A stretch of 54,229 nucleotides of DNA from Plasmodium brasilianum (GCF_023973825.1 NW_027122932.1:1-54229), one strand, 5' to 3'. Numbered from the stretch's first letter, positions 39,279 through 53,078 are shown. Numbers and translations are program-made. The notes: generated by a model not told the origin, from the letters alone.

Positions 39279-42200
39279 ATGAAAAATAAACTTACATCAG
39301 TTTTAACAGTTGCTTGTTTTACAGATCAATTCCCGAAAAAATGGAAAAATTATTTCAGTAATGTAGATAATAATATTTACATGTATGAATCTACATTGAG
39401 AAAGATGGGAAAAAAAAGACTCATTACAAACAATTATGGTAATTTTATATTATAAATTTTATATTACTTAGTAATATTTCTCATATGTAATTTTTTATTG
39501 TTGACTATTTCGCTTTTTCCTTATAAAACGAATATTACTTTTATATAAACATATATATATATATATATATATATATAACTGTGATTTAATGTTAAAATAT
39601 AGTTAAAACATATTTCCAGTTGTAATGTATTAATTTACGGCAAAAAAAAAGCTAAGAAGCGCATATAATAAAATAACTATACGTCCATTTAATTCATAGT
39701 TCTCATATAAATTCATTTATAGTTGATAAATTTATAGTTTTTTTCAGTACATATTAGCTAAAAATTATATTTCTAAAAAACTAAAAATTATATACTATTA
39801 TTTCTCTTTCAGATGATTATATACATCCACCTATAGTCATAGTATAATTTCATCATGAAAGAGGTAAAATTTATTCCTTAATATTCCTATGTATGTATGT
39901 ATATACATATATATATATATATTATGATAAAAAAGGTGGTAATACAGCTAACATTAAAATTAGTTCTTAAATAATTCTTAATAATTCACTTGAATTTAGA
40001 ACAGCAGTGAATTATGTTTTGGAGGAGGAGAATATGCAAAAAAGTTGAGATTTATAAAGGTTAATGTTTATTTACATAAATAAAATACTTCCTTAATTAA
40101 ATTGAATGATAACAACTTAGAATTAAATGTTTATCATTTGTTAATTATTTAATTAAGGCAAAAGATAAACCACCAGAACATGTTAGTCAATCACAAAACT
40201 TGGAACAATTACTTAATAATTATTTACAAGGTCCTTTTAATTAAGTTACTAATTATGACAGGTGTCCTTTGATTTTATATAATAATTGTAGAGAACTTTT
40301 GTAATTATCATATGATGCTCAAAATTTCTGTGAACAGAATCAAAAATATCTGAATGATATAAAATACTTTAAAAAAGGGTATATATATGTACGCAATAGT
40401 AATCATGATTATATAATTAAATGTAAAGAATATAAAACGGGGTTTCAAAATATGAAGAATCATTCTGATAATAATAGAAAATTTAATAATGACAATTACA
40501 AAACTAAAAATCCACAAATCAAATTTCGAACGCAAGGAAATAGCGACCTAATTAATTCCCATACATTTAATAAAATACTCCAAGTTTAGTCTTGGGAACC
40601 ACTCCTTGCAAAAAAGCTGTAATTAAAGTAAACGTTAAAAAACAAGAAATGTATCGAACGTCTGGTCAAATAGAAGAAGGTTAAATGACAAAAAAGAATC
40701 AAATAGCAGAAAATGACAAAATAGTAAAAAATGGCGGAAAAGTACAAGAAGAAAAGGCACAAGAACATCATCTAATTACCAAAAACAGCATCAAGTGAAC
40801 AAATATATTAGAACTCAAGGTCATAGATGACAACAGAAAAGATCTCTCCTTTAGGATTCATCTGCAAAAAATACAGATGATCGAGATGTACAGTCACAAT
40901 CTGCAATTGATTCTATATCAGCAGATTCCAAAGGTTTTGAATCTCCACGAGAAATTACAACTGATTCTGCAGTTATAGCAAATAATTCAGTCTCCTTAAT
41001 ATCTCATAATATTGATATTATTTCATCACCTGATAAAGAAACTCTTCCAGCTTTACCTTCTTCAAAAGAACCCCTTACAGCTTCAGGTACAATTAATACT
41101 CTTTAATTTTCTTCTATTTAAAGTAAATATAATAAATAACAAATATTCTTAAAACTAACTTAAACGTACAGTAGAAAATTTACATATAACACACGTATCA
41201 CCTGTTTTAATAAGCATTCCTGTTATATTTGTATTTTCCCTTTTTATTAAAGTAATATAAAATATAAGTATTAAAAATGTAATAAACATTTGATTATTGT
41301 AATAATTTATTTTATAAATCTATTTTTTATATTATAGAACTCTTTAATAAGGCTATTAAAAAAAAATATATATATATATATAAAACCAATGAAAGTGAAA
41401 TTCCTAAGAATACTAATATCTTCATATTATTACAGGATAAGTAAAATTTTAACTCGTAATGATATGGAACACCATACATATGATGAAGAAGAAATCAAAA
41501 AAAGAATAAAAATACAATAAGATAACAATATAAAAATTTTAAATATATCAAATAGAACAAAGGATAAGAATAAAATCATTAGAGAAGGACATATGGAAGT
41601 ACTGAATGAAAGCAGAGATAATGTATTCTAATATAACAAAGGGGATTTTTTAGCATTGTGCCTAGAGAACTTCGCAAAAGAAGAATATAAATCATATACT
41701 AATTTAACAAATGATAAACTCTCCACAGAATATTAAAAGTAAAAATGATATTGAAAAACAAAAAATTCCATTGAATTAATGAACAGAAAAACATGGAAAT
41801 CTTTGTGAAAAATTGAAAAAAGAGATTGGTTTAATAATTTGAAAAATTAATGAAAAAAGAAAAAGCTTACGTAAAAGAAATGGTAGAACTAAAAAAGTGA
41901 TTTTCAAATGAATATTACAAAGATATATTTTTATTAAGAGAAAAAAGTCTACAGAAATTGTGGATACCCAAATAGGCTATTATTATAGAAAAATATTTCG
42001 AACATGACAGGCATAAAAGACTGACAGAGGAGTTCCAGAATACGTTAGATGAATGTATAAATGAAGAAACCATAAATTACGTATCACTAGTAAATATAGA
42101 TCAATTGCAGAACAAAGAAAATTATGAAGAATTATATATATATATAAAAAAAATTATTAACAAAAATGTGTATTCTAGTACTATGACAGTATTAGAAAAA

Positions 42201-42440
42201 TGTAAATAAGAGAACTTTGAAAATAAAGAATCATATTTGGATAGTTCCATAAATGAGTGGAAAACAGAAGATTATTCAGATAAAAAACAAGAAATTACAG
42301 AAAAAATAATTGAATATAACATAAATGATTTAGAAAATACAAGAAATAAGGAATTCCACTTTCACACGGAGGAAGACAGTTTCATTTACGATATAGAAGA
42401 GTGGATAAGTGAAAATGAAACATATAAATTCTTGAGTTAA
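39279..42440 (+). pseudogene. STP1-like (SURFIN/STP1 superfamily) multi-exon pseudogene
   Basis: Segments in family order: a short first exon (39279-39438) reading MKNKLTSVLTV, then GTAATT; a small exon from 39813 interrupted by TAA at 39845; 40000-40059 (SSELCFGGGEYAKKLRFIK); and from 40158 AKDKPPEHVSQSQNLEQLL. The last is followed by a CRD-like region with DRCPLILYNNC, AQNFCEQNQKYLNDI and IIKCKEYKTGFQ. In-frame stops lie at 40242, 40302 and 40587. A K/Q-rich then Ser-rich ectodomain ends at about 41.085 kb (DSISADSKGFESPREITTD). A membrane exon near 41.18-41.25 kb reads SPVLISIPVIFVFSLFIK. The cytoplasmic part has HTYDEEEIKKRIKI, GHMEVLNESRDN, a stop at 41629, DFLALCLENFAKEEYK, RDWFNNLKN, then EEFQNTLDECINEE, a stop at 42207, and SSINEWKTEDYSDKK to a final stop at 42440. 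At least six stops and several frame changes make it non-functional. The order CRD, membrane segment, then W-rich tail is that of STP1/SURFIN proteins. Confidence 0.8.
39551..39577. repeat. (AT)n microsatellite in STP1 pseudogene intron
   Basis: A TA dinucleotide run of 27 bases between the first two recognisable segments of the STP1-like pseudogene. Confidence 0.93.
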
Positions 42441-45400
42441 TTACAGTACAGTATATAAATCCTATGAAGTAGCAGAAAAACACACTTATAAATTCATAAG
42501 TGTACATCAATCATATATTTAGATGATATTTAAAAAAAAAAAACTGTTAACAAAAAATATTATTTAAATTTTGCAATGCCTGAAGGAAATAAAGAAGAAG
42601 AATATAAAAAAATAAAAACGAAATAATAAGCATTAATTATGAAGTATAAAATGGAAGCATTTAAAATACATTCCAATTAAATATACGTTTCTTAAATGTC
42701 TAGTATTATCCATTAGAACACTATGTTAATACTTGATTCAATGAAAGTATTAAGATGTTAATACACATATATATATATAAAATATTAATACTAATGATTT
42801 CAGAAAATGATAAACGTTGAAAAAATTACAATTTGGAATTAAAATAAAAACAAAAAAAACTTTAACACTATTCTTGAATTCATACAATATTATTTCAAAA
42901 ATTTATATAATTCTATTTTATTCCATTACTTCTTAATATACACTTATTTTCACATTTATAAATACAATTCTTTGTATCTATTATACATACCAATTGTTTA
43001 ACAGTTCTATGTTTTAATTTATATATAAAATTTTCTCAAAAAAAAAAATTAATAAGAAAAAAAACTTTTCATATACTTGAAAACATAATGATAATTTACA
43101 CAAAAACTATATCATAAATTATATCAAAATATATATATACTATATACATAATAAAAACATCTTAATCTGTTATGAGTTAATAGATGTTACATATTAATAT
43201 CGTTCATTTATTGTATGTATTTAAATTCTCATCTGTTAACTGTATTTGTGTTCATTATAATTATTTTTTCTCAAAATTAAAAAATCCTATTTAAAAATTA
43301 TATTTTTCTTTGAGAATTTCCTTTTCTACATAATATATATAATGCAATAAACAAAGCACATTCACATATATATATATATATATATACTGATAAAAAAAAA
43401 TGTTCTTTATTTAATTTTACAAGTATAATAAAAAGATACCATAAATAAATATGCTCTATAATTTACTACAATTGTTGGAAATATTTTCAATTAGATAGTG
43501 CTATAGAATAGAAACCATTTCTAAAGGATTGAATTAAATATTACATAAAATATAAATAGCTAAAATGTAAAGTAATTATTAATAAGGATTTATGAAATTT
43601 TAATAAAAAGAACAACCTTATGGGAAAACATGGGAATGATATTACTAATTCTTCCTACAACATTATTATTCAATTTTCGTGTTATGATATTTTATCTAAA
43701 TACATTTTATTATATTAGCATTTTCTGTCTTCATTAAAAATATGTTATTAACTTTTAATATATTATGTAACTTTGAAGTAATTACTCATATTCACATTAA
43801 ATAAGTTAATTTTTCCTCTTAAAACATAAACCATTTTTTATCTTGTAAAGCATATTTCAATAATCAAAAAAAGTTCCGAACTAAGATTTTTTATAGTATT
43901 TTACTTCCTATTAGTAAAATTTTTTTTTTTAAATTATCTTATAGCATTTTTCCAAAAAATAATAACTTTTTTTAAAATTACGATTTTTATAATATAATCA
44001 TAAATAAAAAATATTTTCCTTAGAATATTTTACTAATATGGCAAATAATATTCCTTTTATGGAAATATAATAATAAAAAATTATATAAGCAAATATTTAT
44101 GCTGTTTTGTTTATATGAAAATTATCAGAATTCATACCAAAGAAACAGATACATAATTTTTTTTTTCAAGAATATTTCATTATATTTATTCTTATTTTTT
44201 AATATAAGAATTATTCAATCATAAAAAAAATAAAATGAAAATATGGTAATAATATTTCTTTTAATTGAACAATTATTGCTTCAATGATCCCATGGATCAG
44301 AATTTATTTTACTGAACTTTTAATAGAAAAAAAATAAGAAAAGCTTAAAATATTAAGCAAAAAATAACATAAAAAAATGAAAAAATAATTGTCATATGTA
44401 AGCGAAAACATAATTGACATAAGTGAACGAAAAAATAATAGACATAAATAAATGAAAAAATAATTAACACATGTAAATGAAAAAATAATTAACATATTTA
44501 AATAAAAAAAATAATTAACATAAGAAAATGAAAAAATTAATAATATAACAAGTTTCAAAAATTTAAGAGATAAACTAAGAGAATAAAAATAATAAAAAGT
44601 AATATATATAATACATAAAATAAATACAAAAAAAAAAAAAAAAATAGAAAAATAAGGAGAATAAAGAATAAGATTATAAAGGCTCCGAAAATAATATAAA
44701 AAATTGTTTGAAAAAAAAAATAAAATAACATAAAGAAAATACAGTCCATTTTAAATGATAAAAACTTTTTTATTAATTTCTTATTATTTCCATATGTGTA
44801 AATGTCATTTATGCTTAAATATAATATAAGTTTAAGTTCTAAATTTTAATAATTTATTTTTATATTTTCTTCTAATTTAATTTTTATTTTCATATCTATA
44901 TCACTATATTTATTATAGAAATATAAATATACAGAATAATATTTTCATGAAAAAAAAAATATTATAATTATAAGAATATATATCGTTTTTACTGCATTTA
45001 TTTATAAAATATATTTAGGTTATATTAATGATATAAATACTTGTTAAGAAGAAAATAATCGGATAACCTATTTAACAATTGACGTTTTATCTATCTATAT
45101 ATATATTTATATTATGTTTTACAATAATTTTATATATAATTATTATTTATATTTTAAAATTAAATATATAAAAAAAAATAATAATAAATAAAATAATTAA
45201 AAATACTCTTAAAGTTATAATAAGTAGATACATATACATAAATAAATTTTTTATTATATTTAAGTATATATAGACGTTTCTCTATAAAATAGTTAAAAAG
45301 TTTATAGAAAATTAATTCTTAATAAGGATTATAATTTTTAATTTTTTCGATCTATACTTTTTTTATATAAAAATTTTTATTTTATTATTTTATTTCCAAT

Positions 45401-45542
45401 ACTAATTTAAATATTTATTATAATTCATTTTCCATTGTTTCGTTATATATTTATACTTATTAATTTGGAGTGCATGCTTTTGTAATTTAATACATTTTTT
45501 GGAAAATTAAAAAATAAAAAATAAAACTATATATTATTAAAG
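42441..45542. other. Intergenic, STP1 pseudogene to TRAg pseudogene
   Basis: No supported gene. It contains a (TA)n run at about 43364-43386 and a 25-bp minisatellite at about 44.37-44.54 kb. Minus-strand open stretches over the minisatellite are products of its repeat structure. Confidence 0.55.
44367..44542. repeat. 25-bp minisatellite, about 7 copies
   Basis: Tandem imperfect copies of a unit close to ACATAAGTAAATGAAAAAAT followed by AATTA, for example starting at 44417, 44442, 44467, 44492 and 44518. Copies differ by a few substitutions and one extra A. Because 25 is not a multiple of three, the repeat does not encode a periodic peptide. Confidence 0.8.
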
Positions 45543-46511
45543 ATGAAATTAATATTCTTTTTTGTATCGGATTCTGCTGTTATATTTAAATTATCCTCTA
45601 CCAGTTCAAATGATGGTTACTGTAGTGGGGTAAGATAAAATATTTCAAACAAATATATTTATATATTAGTTAATTCTATTTAAAAATTATTGTAAAAATT
45701 ATATGTTTTTTTAAATATTTTATACAGATACTTACTGGAGAAACAAATCCTCCACATTTTAAATGTTATAATAGATTAGAAGATATGCAAAAAGTATATT
45801 TAAGATAAAAGATAAAGGAAATCAATATATCAGAAGAATATAAAAAATCTCTTTAGAAATTTTGGCTTAGTAGACAGGAAAAAGAAATGACAGAGTATTT
45901 TGGAAAGAAAAGGAATGATTGGATTGAAAACAAAAGCATTCACTTAATAATTTGATAAAAAACTTAGATAATAAATGGATGCATAATAATCCCAATATGC
46001 ACGAAAATTATCAATCAAATATTTATGATGTATGTTAAAATTGGAGTGACGATGAATGGATAGAATGGTTTAAAACACATGTATTAGATTATATAACATC
46101 AGAATGTAAATTTTGGTTCAATGAAAATATATGCTCCTACCATAAAGTGATGGCACCCAAATTGATTAAGTGGATTAAAAAGAAGAAGTATGCATGTGAT
46201 TTATTACCCAATAAATTTTACTTATCTCGTTATTGGGAACACTGGGAAAAAGGCAGATTAGTTGATGATCCAGATCATTATATAAAAGTTGCTGCGTATC
46301 CACAATGGGTAAAAAGAACAGAAAAGGAAAATAAAATGTGGAACCGTTTAATTAAGCGTAATTAGAAAAAATATATAAATAATTCAACTGTGTTGACACA
46401 GTGGACTGCGCAAACAATGAGGTTATATAATAATTGGTTAACACCTTTTATATAAATTGGATATAATTTAAACTGTGGAATGTATGGATTAAGGAAAAGG
46501 GAATGAAATAG
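45543..46511 (+). pseudogene. Tryptophan-rich antigen (TRAg / TryThrA_C-type) pseudogene
   Basis: Exon 1 (45543-45629) encodes a 29-residue leader, MKLIFFFVSDSAVIFKLSST onward, followed by GTAAGA. Exon 2 starts at 45728 after TATACAG, in phase 0, with ILTGETNPPHFKCYNRLEDM. In-frame stops lie at 45806 and 45854, the latter a TAG just before KFWLSRQEKEM. A frame change occurs near 45.93 kb. After it the reading continues NLIKNLDNKWMHNNPNMHEN, a stop at 46036, NWSDDEWIEWFKTH, then an open run with KLIKWIKKKK, RYWEHWEKGR and PQWVKR to TAG at 46363. The same domain seems to go on (TQWTAQTM, NNWLT, then in a shifted frame WNVWIKEKGMK) to a stop at 46509. The W-x(2-5)-W spacing with charged residues and the leader exon fit the tryptophan-rich antigens (Pfam TryThrA_C). 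Several lesions make it non-functional. Confidence 0.78.
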
Positions 46512-49500
46512 ACTAGTGAATAAAAATAATAAATATTATAATAAAACGAAAGGAAGAATATTACAAATTTTTTTTCTATTTAATTTCCAAGGTACATATT
46601 TCATTATATACAAATGAAAACTAAGAGAGAGACAACTGTGTATAATATAAAACATATAAAATTTCTTTATAGTGCAAAGAAAAATGAATATAATATATAT
46701 TTCGTAAACGAAATAATTAATTATTAGAAAAAAAAAATTATGTAAAAAAAATAAAGGTGGATCACTAAAAAACTAAAGCAATTAGTGTTTACATTTGAAA
46801 ACTCAAATTATCTCAAAATATAGAATAGTTATATAGTTGCCGTAATTTTCCATGCATAAATAAAAAATCACAATTTATTTTAAAATGTATTTACATTTAT
46901 TTTATTTGTGTTTAAATATGATTTATTCTTATATATTATTTTTTGTTATAGAATTTATATAATGTATGAAAAATATTATATTTTAAAATTGTACATTTTT
47001 TTTTTACGTGTAATTGATAAAAATAATTTATTATATAAAATTATATATACCATTATGTATTTTTATTAGAAAGATATTTCTTCGTTATGCATTCATTTAT
47101 TTACGTATATCATAAAAATTCTTTTATAAGTAGGAGGTCCAATATAATTAAAACATTTTTCTTTAGGTTTAAATTTAATAGTGATAGCTTGAACAGTTCA
47201 TTCCCCAATTAAGATTACACAATAAGTATGAAATTTCGCATTAGAGACAATTTTTTTATCTGTTTAATAATATATAATATTTAAGTAAAATCATACTTTT
47301 TTGCACCACATAACAATAGCTGTCTTTGCTTTATTTCTAACAGTGTATGTATAATATTACCCTTAATTTAATGGATCAACATTTATATTTTTACTAGTTA
47401 AATAATCATTAATAGTCGTTTTTAATCATAATATTTATTACCCCATTTAATAATTTTATGCAATAATAGATGTACATATTTTTGTATTATTTTACTTAAT
47501 ATAAAATTAACGGATAACGCACGATATATGTAATCGTTAATATAATAATAAATTTAAATTTCTAAATATATTCTAGTGTTTTTTTATATTTATTTTATTA
47601 TTTATTCATTTGGATGGTGATTATCAAATGAATTTTTTCTTTTCTTCGTTCTACAATAGCACTTAATATATTATCTGCAATTTTATTTTTTTTGTTTTTG
47701 TTTATTCCTTCTCTATATTCTTTTAAAAATATATTTCATTGTATTACCTTCTCTCAAACAAATATATTTTCTTTTCTTTACTTTTTTAATAACAAAAAAT
47801 ATAATATACATATTTTCCCCTTTTCACCCCTATTTCCGATATATATTGTACCATAATATTGCATATAACTGCAAAATAAATTTGTACATAATTTAATGTA
47901 TAAAGAAATATATTTGTGGGAAAATCATATATATCATGAATTGACTAAAACGTATATCATATATTACAAATATAAAAGGTGCAAAAGTTGATGTGTTATT
48001 GGAATGGCACGTAATGATAACTTTTATGTATTCATATAGAAAAACTAACCGATAAGTAGAGAAGGGATTCACATAGAAGTAAAGAAATAAAAAAAAAATG
48101 ATAGATAATTTATAAAAGTTGTTTTTAATTAAATATTTTGAACGTAGAGAAAAAAAGAAAAATGGATAAATATTTTTTTTTTAATTAATGGAATTATTCT
48201 TTTGCTAAGAAAATAGTAAATAATTAACAATGAAATATAAAACCCGACGAATAAAAGGTTATATATTAGAAAGAAAATAGAGATAAAACAAACAGTTGTT
48301 ATATCTAAGAATAAATATTGAAACATTTAAATTTTTTTTCTCTATTTAATTACTGAAGTTAGTACATTTTCTGGATATATTATTTAGGATTTATGCTTAA
48401 AATACTGTACTTAGGTTTCAGATTTTATATTATAATAAAGAAGTGAATACACATAACGAAATGGAACCTTAAAAAATGCGTTAATCATTTACATTTTTAA
48501 TTTAATATTAATAATAAATGTTCAATTTATAAAAATGATTCAGTATAATTTTAAACGAATTTTTAAATAATTGATTTTATAATATCCCCTAAATAATGTT
48601 CATAATTAGAATTAAATATTATGATGTTTAGTACATATTAAGTACGCACATCATTTTTACTGGAATAGTATAATAAAATAATGTTATCCAAAAATATATA
48701 CAAAAAAAAGTTGACGATACTACATAAAAAACAAAATGTGTAACATATATTATTAGTGAAATAAGGATTTTGTTGTTTCTAATTCAGTATTTGTGTCACG
48801 CTGTATATATCAAAAATTCAGTATATATAATGTAATTATTATTTAATTATGAAAATAACTTCAAGAAAATTGTGAGGAAATAATATAATATGCTGTGAAA
48901 TATTTAAGTCAAAATAAATTAAAAATATTTACATCAATGAAAAAATATATTTAAACTATGAAGTTTATATATACCTAATAAATAACTATTTTTTAAAATC
49001 GTTTAATATATATCTTGTTTCGTAAATATTCAATTATGGAAGTGATAAATAATATAAATTAATGTGAAAACAAAATACAAGTGGAAAAATACTTTGTGCT
49101 CATTAAACCCCAATGTGTATAATGTAAACATTCAATGAAATATATTAGACTAATCATATAATTCTAGAAAATTTTTATAAACAACTGTATATAACTGATA
49201 ATCTGAAAACTATAATTATATGTTATCCCTATACATTCTCTAAATAATAATAAAGATAAGAAATATTATTATGTTAAAATATTAAAGAAATAAACATAGA
49301 CCAATATTACATTACTTCAACACAATGATTATAATGCTTTAGAAAATATAGATATAATTAAACAAAATTACTTTTATGTTTGTTTTCACTAACAAACACG
49401 AGTTATCATATATATTCCAATTCTACATATAAATATAAATATTTTATATTTATCTGATAGAGATTTGAATGTTAAGTATTCCACTCTAAATTAACAAATA

Positions 49501-50458
49501 TATTATCTATTCATATCTCATTAAACCTAATTCACAAATTTAAATTTTTAATGATACAAAAAATAAAAACTATATAAAACATATTTATATATTTACAATA
49601 TAATATACATTAAAGTAATTTATGCAAATTATAACTAACACTACAATTAGGAACAATAAAAATAAAATAATTGGATTTTGCTCTTCAATTTATTATAAAG
49701 TTTCATAGTGCACAACTTGTTAAACAAATATCAATTATCTATGTTAAAAAATGATATTATTTTGTTGTATATTTATAATTTTATATATATACAATAAAAA
49801 AAAAAAATTTAATCCTGTTAAATGGACTGTTACAATACATATGATTTTTTGCTTATATCTGATAACACTTATGTAAAATAAACATTTAATATATTTTTAA
49901 GTAAAAAATGAAATGTAAGTTAATCCATAACAAAGCAATAATTTGTATTCTTTTAGTTTTAATAAATACAAAAAAAAAAAGACATCTTTATTTGTAATTT
50001 AAAACAAATGATAACTTTTTACATGTACGTAAAAAAAATAATCATTTAAGTCTACACTTTCGTAAAACTAATACCATTTTTTACTTATATAATTTAATAT
50101 ATCATACTAATGAAATTATATGAATTATGCTTTTAAAAATCAATATCAATGCATATGCTCATACATATTTCATGAAATTATAATTTAATACAGAAATTTA
50201 CATATTAACAATGGTATTGTGTTAAGCTAAAATATTGCATTATATACAAATTCAGAACATTAAAATATTCAATTCACAAAAAATAAAAATATTATTTTTT
50301 AATGTTGTTTATAAAAAAAACAATGTATATGTAAGTACATTTATAATAATTAAGCAATTATGTTTATGTTTATTATGTATATTTATAAATATGTTAGTTT
50401 TTACTTACCATTAACGACTACACTATAGAATGAAACATGTTCCTTATTTTTCCTTTTT
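46512..50458. other. Intergenic, TRAg pseudogene to A4
   Basis: No supported gene. The stretch 47.1-47.9 kb has longer mixed T-rich words, but neither strand gives a recognisable protein. The right end is the 3' flank of A4. Its AATTAAGCAATTAT word at about 50.35 kb also occurs at about 23.45 kb behind A3. Confidence 0.5.
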
Positions 50459-51269
50459 TCATTTTCTCTTTATAATTATTGTATGTTTTTTAATTTTTAT
50501 GAACGTAAAACAAATCCTTAACATATATAGGATAAATGATACACTTAATAATACTCAATAAGATATTGCTCTAGCATCAAACTTTTCTAAAATAATGTAA
50601 AAAAAATTATCTATTATTAATAATGATCCTCATGATACTAATATACTAGATAAAATTATTTGTAATCTATGCCTTTTATGAATTGTCTTTTTTTTTGTCT
50701 TATCATTTATCAAAGAATTTTTTTTAATAAAATCTACATAATCAAGATGATTAAATAGCATTCTTTAAAAATGAGAATTTTTTTTCATCAAATACTAGAT
50801 ATTTATGTTCCTTGTATTGCTTACTGAATTCCTTCTTGTATAGTGAACTATTATTTTATTATTTATTTTTTCTAAAGCTTTACTTTCCATTGTTATATAT
50901 AACTTTACCTTATTTAATTCCACTATAAGATATAATTTCTGTAATCCTTAAAATATTCAAAACATTTTCTTTCTCATATTTAGCCAGTAATCCATAACGT
51001 TTTACATCAAATGTTCTATCAAATTTGTATCCTCTCTGTGAATTTACTAAATGTATTCTAAAAAAAAAATTAAGTATTCATTGTTTTAAAAAATGAATAA
51101 TGTCATTCTAAAATATCTATTAATAAAAATAAAAAGTGGAAATAACAAAAAATAAAAAATTGTTTAAATAATATTCTCATATCATGTCAATGTAAAAATA
51201 ATATATCCAAATTAAAACGATAAAAGCAGTAGTATTAATAATAAAAAATGACTTCATTTGTTGTTCCCT
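50459..51269 (-). pseudogene. fam-l-type pseudogene (A4)
   Basis: The exon 1 remnant has AGG at the ancestral start (51269-51267), then EQQMKSFFIINTTAFIVLIW and IYYFYIDM. A later in-frame ATG exists at 51257. At the donor position A2 reads GAC|GTAGTATGA, but here it is GACATGATATGA, so the GT is gone. Exon 2 starts at 51057 (NTFSKF), shifts frame at once, and then shows RYGLLAKYEKEN in the PEXEL position. FDEKKFSFLKN follows at about 50.79 kb, then HLDYVDFIKKNSLINDKTKK in another frame, a broken first membrane region, SVSFILYMLRICFTFIK, and a basic tail ending KRK at the TGA at 50459. It is homologous to A1-A3 across its length and clearly dead. Confidence 0.82.
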
Positions 51270-52009
51270 GTTTTATATCCTTAAAATTGTAATATATTCA
51301 GTTAGATAGCAATTAAAAATAATATAATATACATATTATAAAAGAATACTATAAATATTTATTTATTTTTCTTATTATTTTTTTTATCTTTTTTTTGTAG
51401 AGATCTCATAAAATGTATATATAAATATATATATATAATGTTTTTTATAACATAGACAAAGAAAAATAACTATTAAAATATATTATAAACTTTTCATTTT
51501 AAATTTAATAATAAATACATAATTTTAATAAAAATAATTTAATTTGAATTTATTCATAAATATTAAAAATGTATAAAATTATTTCGTAATAACATAAATA
51601 ATATATTATTAATTATTTAAAACCAAAAAAAAAAAATTATATAGCAATATTACATAATATTCCGTTTATTTAAAATATGGAAAGTATAAAACGCACATAG
51701 TACATATTTCATCATGTATTAAGACATTAACTATTAAGTTCAATTAACTTTACCTATAAGTAGTTCTAATAATTACATTCGATTTTATGCAAAATTTTTT
51801 TCTTATAATTAGCTCTTTTTAATTATAAAAATAAATGAGAAATTTTTTATTTAATAAAAAAACTTTTCATCATAAAAATTATTAGATATTTTGTAAAAAC
51901 TAAAAAGAATTTATACATAAAACACGATTAACACTTCAAAATTAGTATTGTGCTTTATTTATTTTTTAATGAAATTTTCCATATTTTGAAAAGATTATCA
52001 ATATTAATA
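51270..52009. other. 5' flank of A4
   Basis: AT-rich upstream flank of the A4 pseudogene. A weak version of the 400-bp element may lie at about 51.66-51.72 kb, but it lacks the clear GTAGAGAATATA core. No gene. Confidence 0.4.
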
Positions 52010-53078
52010 TATATTCTTATGTATCCTAAAATTTACAATAACATAAATCTCGTATATCATTAAATACTTTTTATAATTACTAAATAAAAATTTTGTAATT
52101 GCACTACTTTTTAATATATTATTTATATAAATTAATATTTATATTTACTAATACAAAAAAAAATTTTCCAAATTAAAATTTTCCAAAATTCATTTTATAT
52201 ATTAGCAATAATACCATGGATATTTGGATTGAAATAAATTTAAAAATAAAAAACATATACAATATTATTCATTAGAAAATGTCATAGAACAACAATAAGT
52301 ATTATTAAAATTATGCATTAATTTTTCTTATGAAGTTTATATAATTAATTTATTATTTTCTTTTTATTACTTTAAAGACATATACTATACAAGGTATACA
52401 TTTAAAAAAATAAAATCAAACATAAATGAAACTTAAACAAACATATGCTCTTATATGAAAAATGTCATTAGTTGCAGATATATTACATACCTTAAAATTT
52501 TTTGTTGTCTTTATTATAACACAGTAACTAACAATTATAAAATTATTATATGTAAAAAAATTTATTCTAAGCTTATAAACAGATTTCATGTTTTTTCCAA
52601 AAAAAAAAAAATTATAAATTAAAAAAAATAAAGAAAATTATCATTTTCAAAACAATTTTTTAATTAAATAAAATAATAACAGAAAATCAGAATTACTATA
52701 TTTGTATTCCATTATTTTATATATGGAACTAATGTCTCATTTAGATATATTCTTATTTACTATTCCTTGAAATCTCTAATATTTGTTGATATTATAAATG
52801 TCTATTTTTAATTACCAACTTCTAAGTTTTTCACTTTTTCATAAAATAAAGGATCCATCTATGAACTATTTTTTTATTTATTATGTATTTAACATTTTAT
52901 ATGATATTAATATATATCGTAAGTAGATTTGTGACTTTTTATATTCATATCAATCTTTTAACTTTTTTTTATATACCTATAAATATAACTTAATAATCCC
53001 ACTAGTATATTATCAGTACTCATTTAAATTATCATTTTACTATTTTAATTTTCTACATGATCAATATTATAATAGTAC
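52010..53078 (+). repeat. Left arm of 1069-bp perfect-looking inverted repeat
   Basis: This arm is the reverse complement of 53161-54229. Positions x and y pair with x+y=106239 from end to end: 52010 with 54229, the A13 run at 52599-52611 with the T13 run at 53628-53640, and 53078 with 53161. No net indel occurs. The arm covers part of the A4 upstream flank. Neither arm contains a recognisable gene. Confidence 0.93.

Noticed and set aside
40308..40771. Minus-strand open frames within the STP1 pseudogene
   Set aside because: Antisense shadows of the K/N/Q-rich coding relic on the plus strand.
44304..44749. Minus-strand hydrophobic open frames
   Set aside because: They arise from the A-rich plus strand and the 25-bp minisatellite, with no family resemblance.
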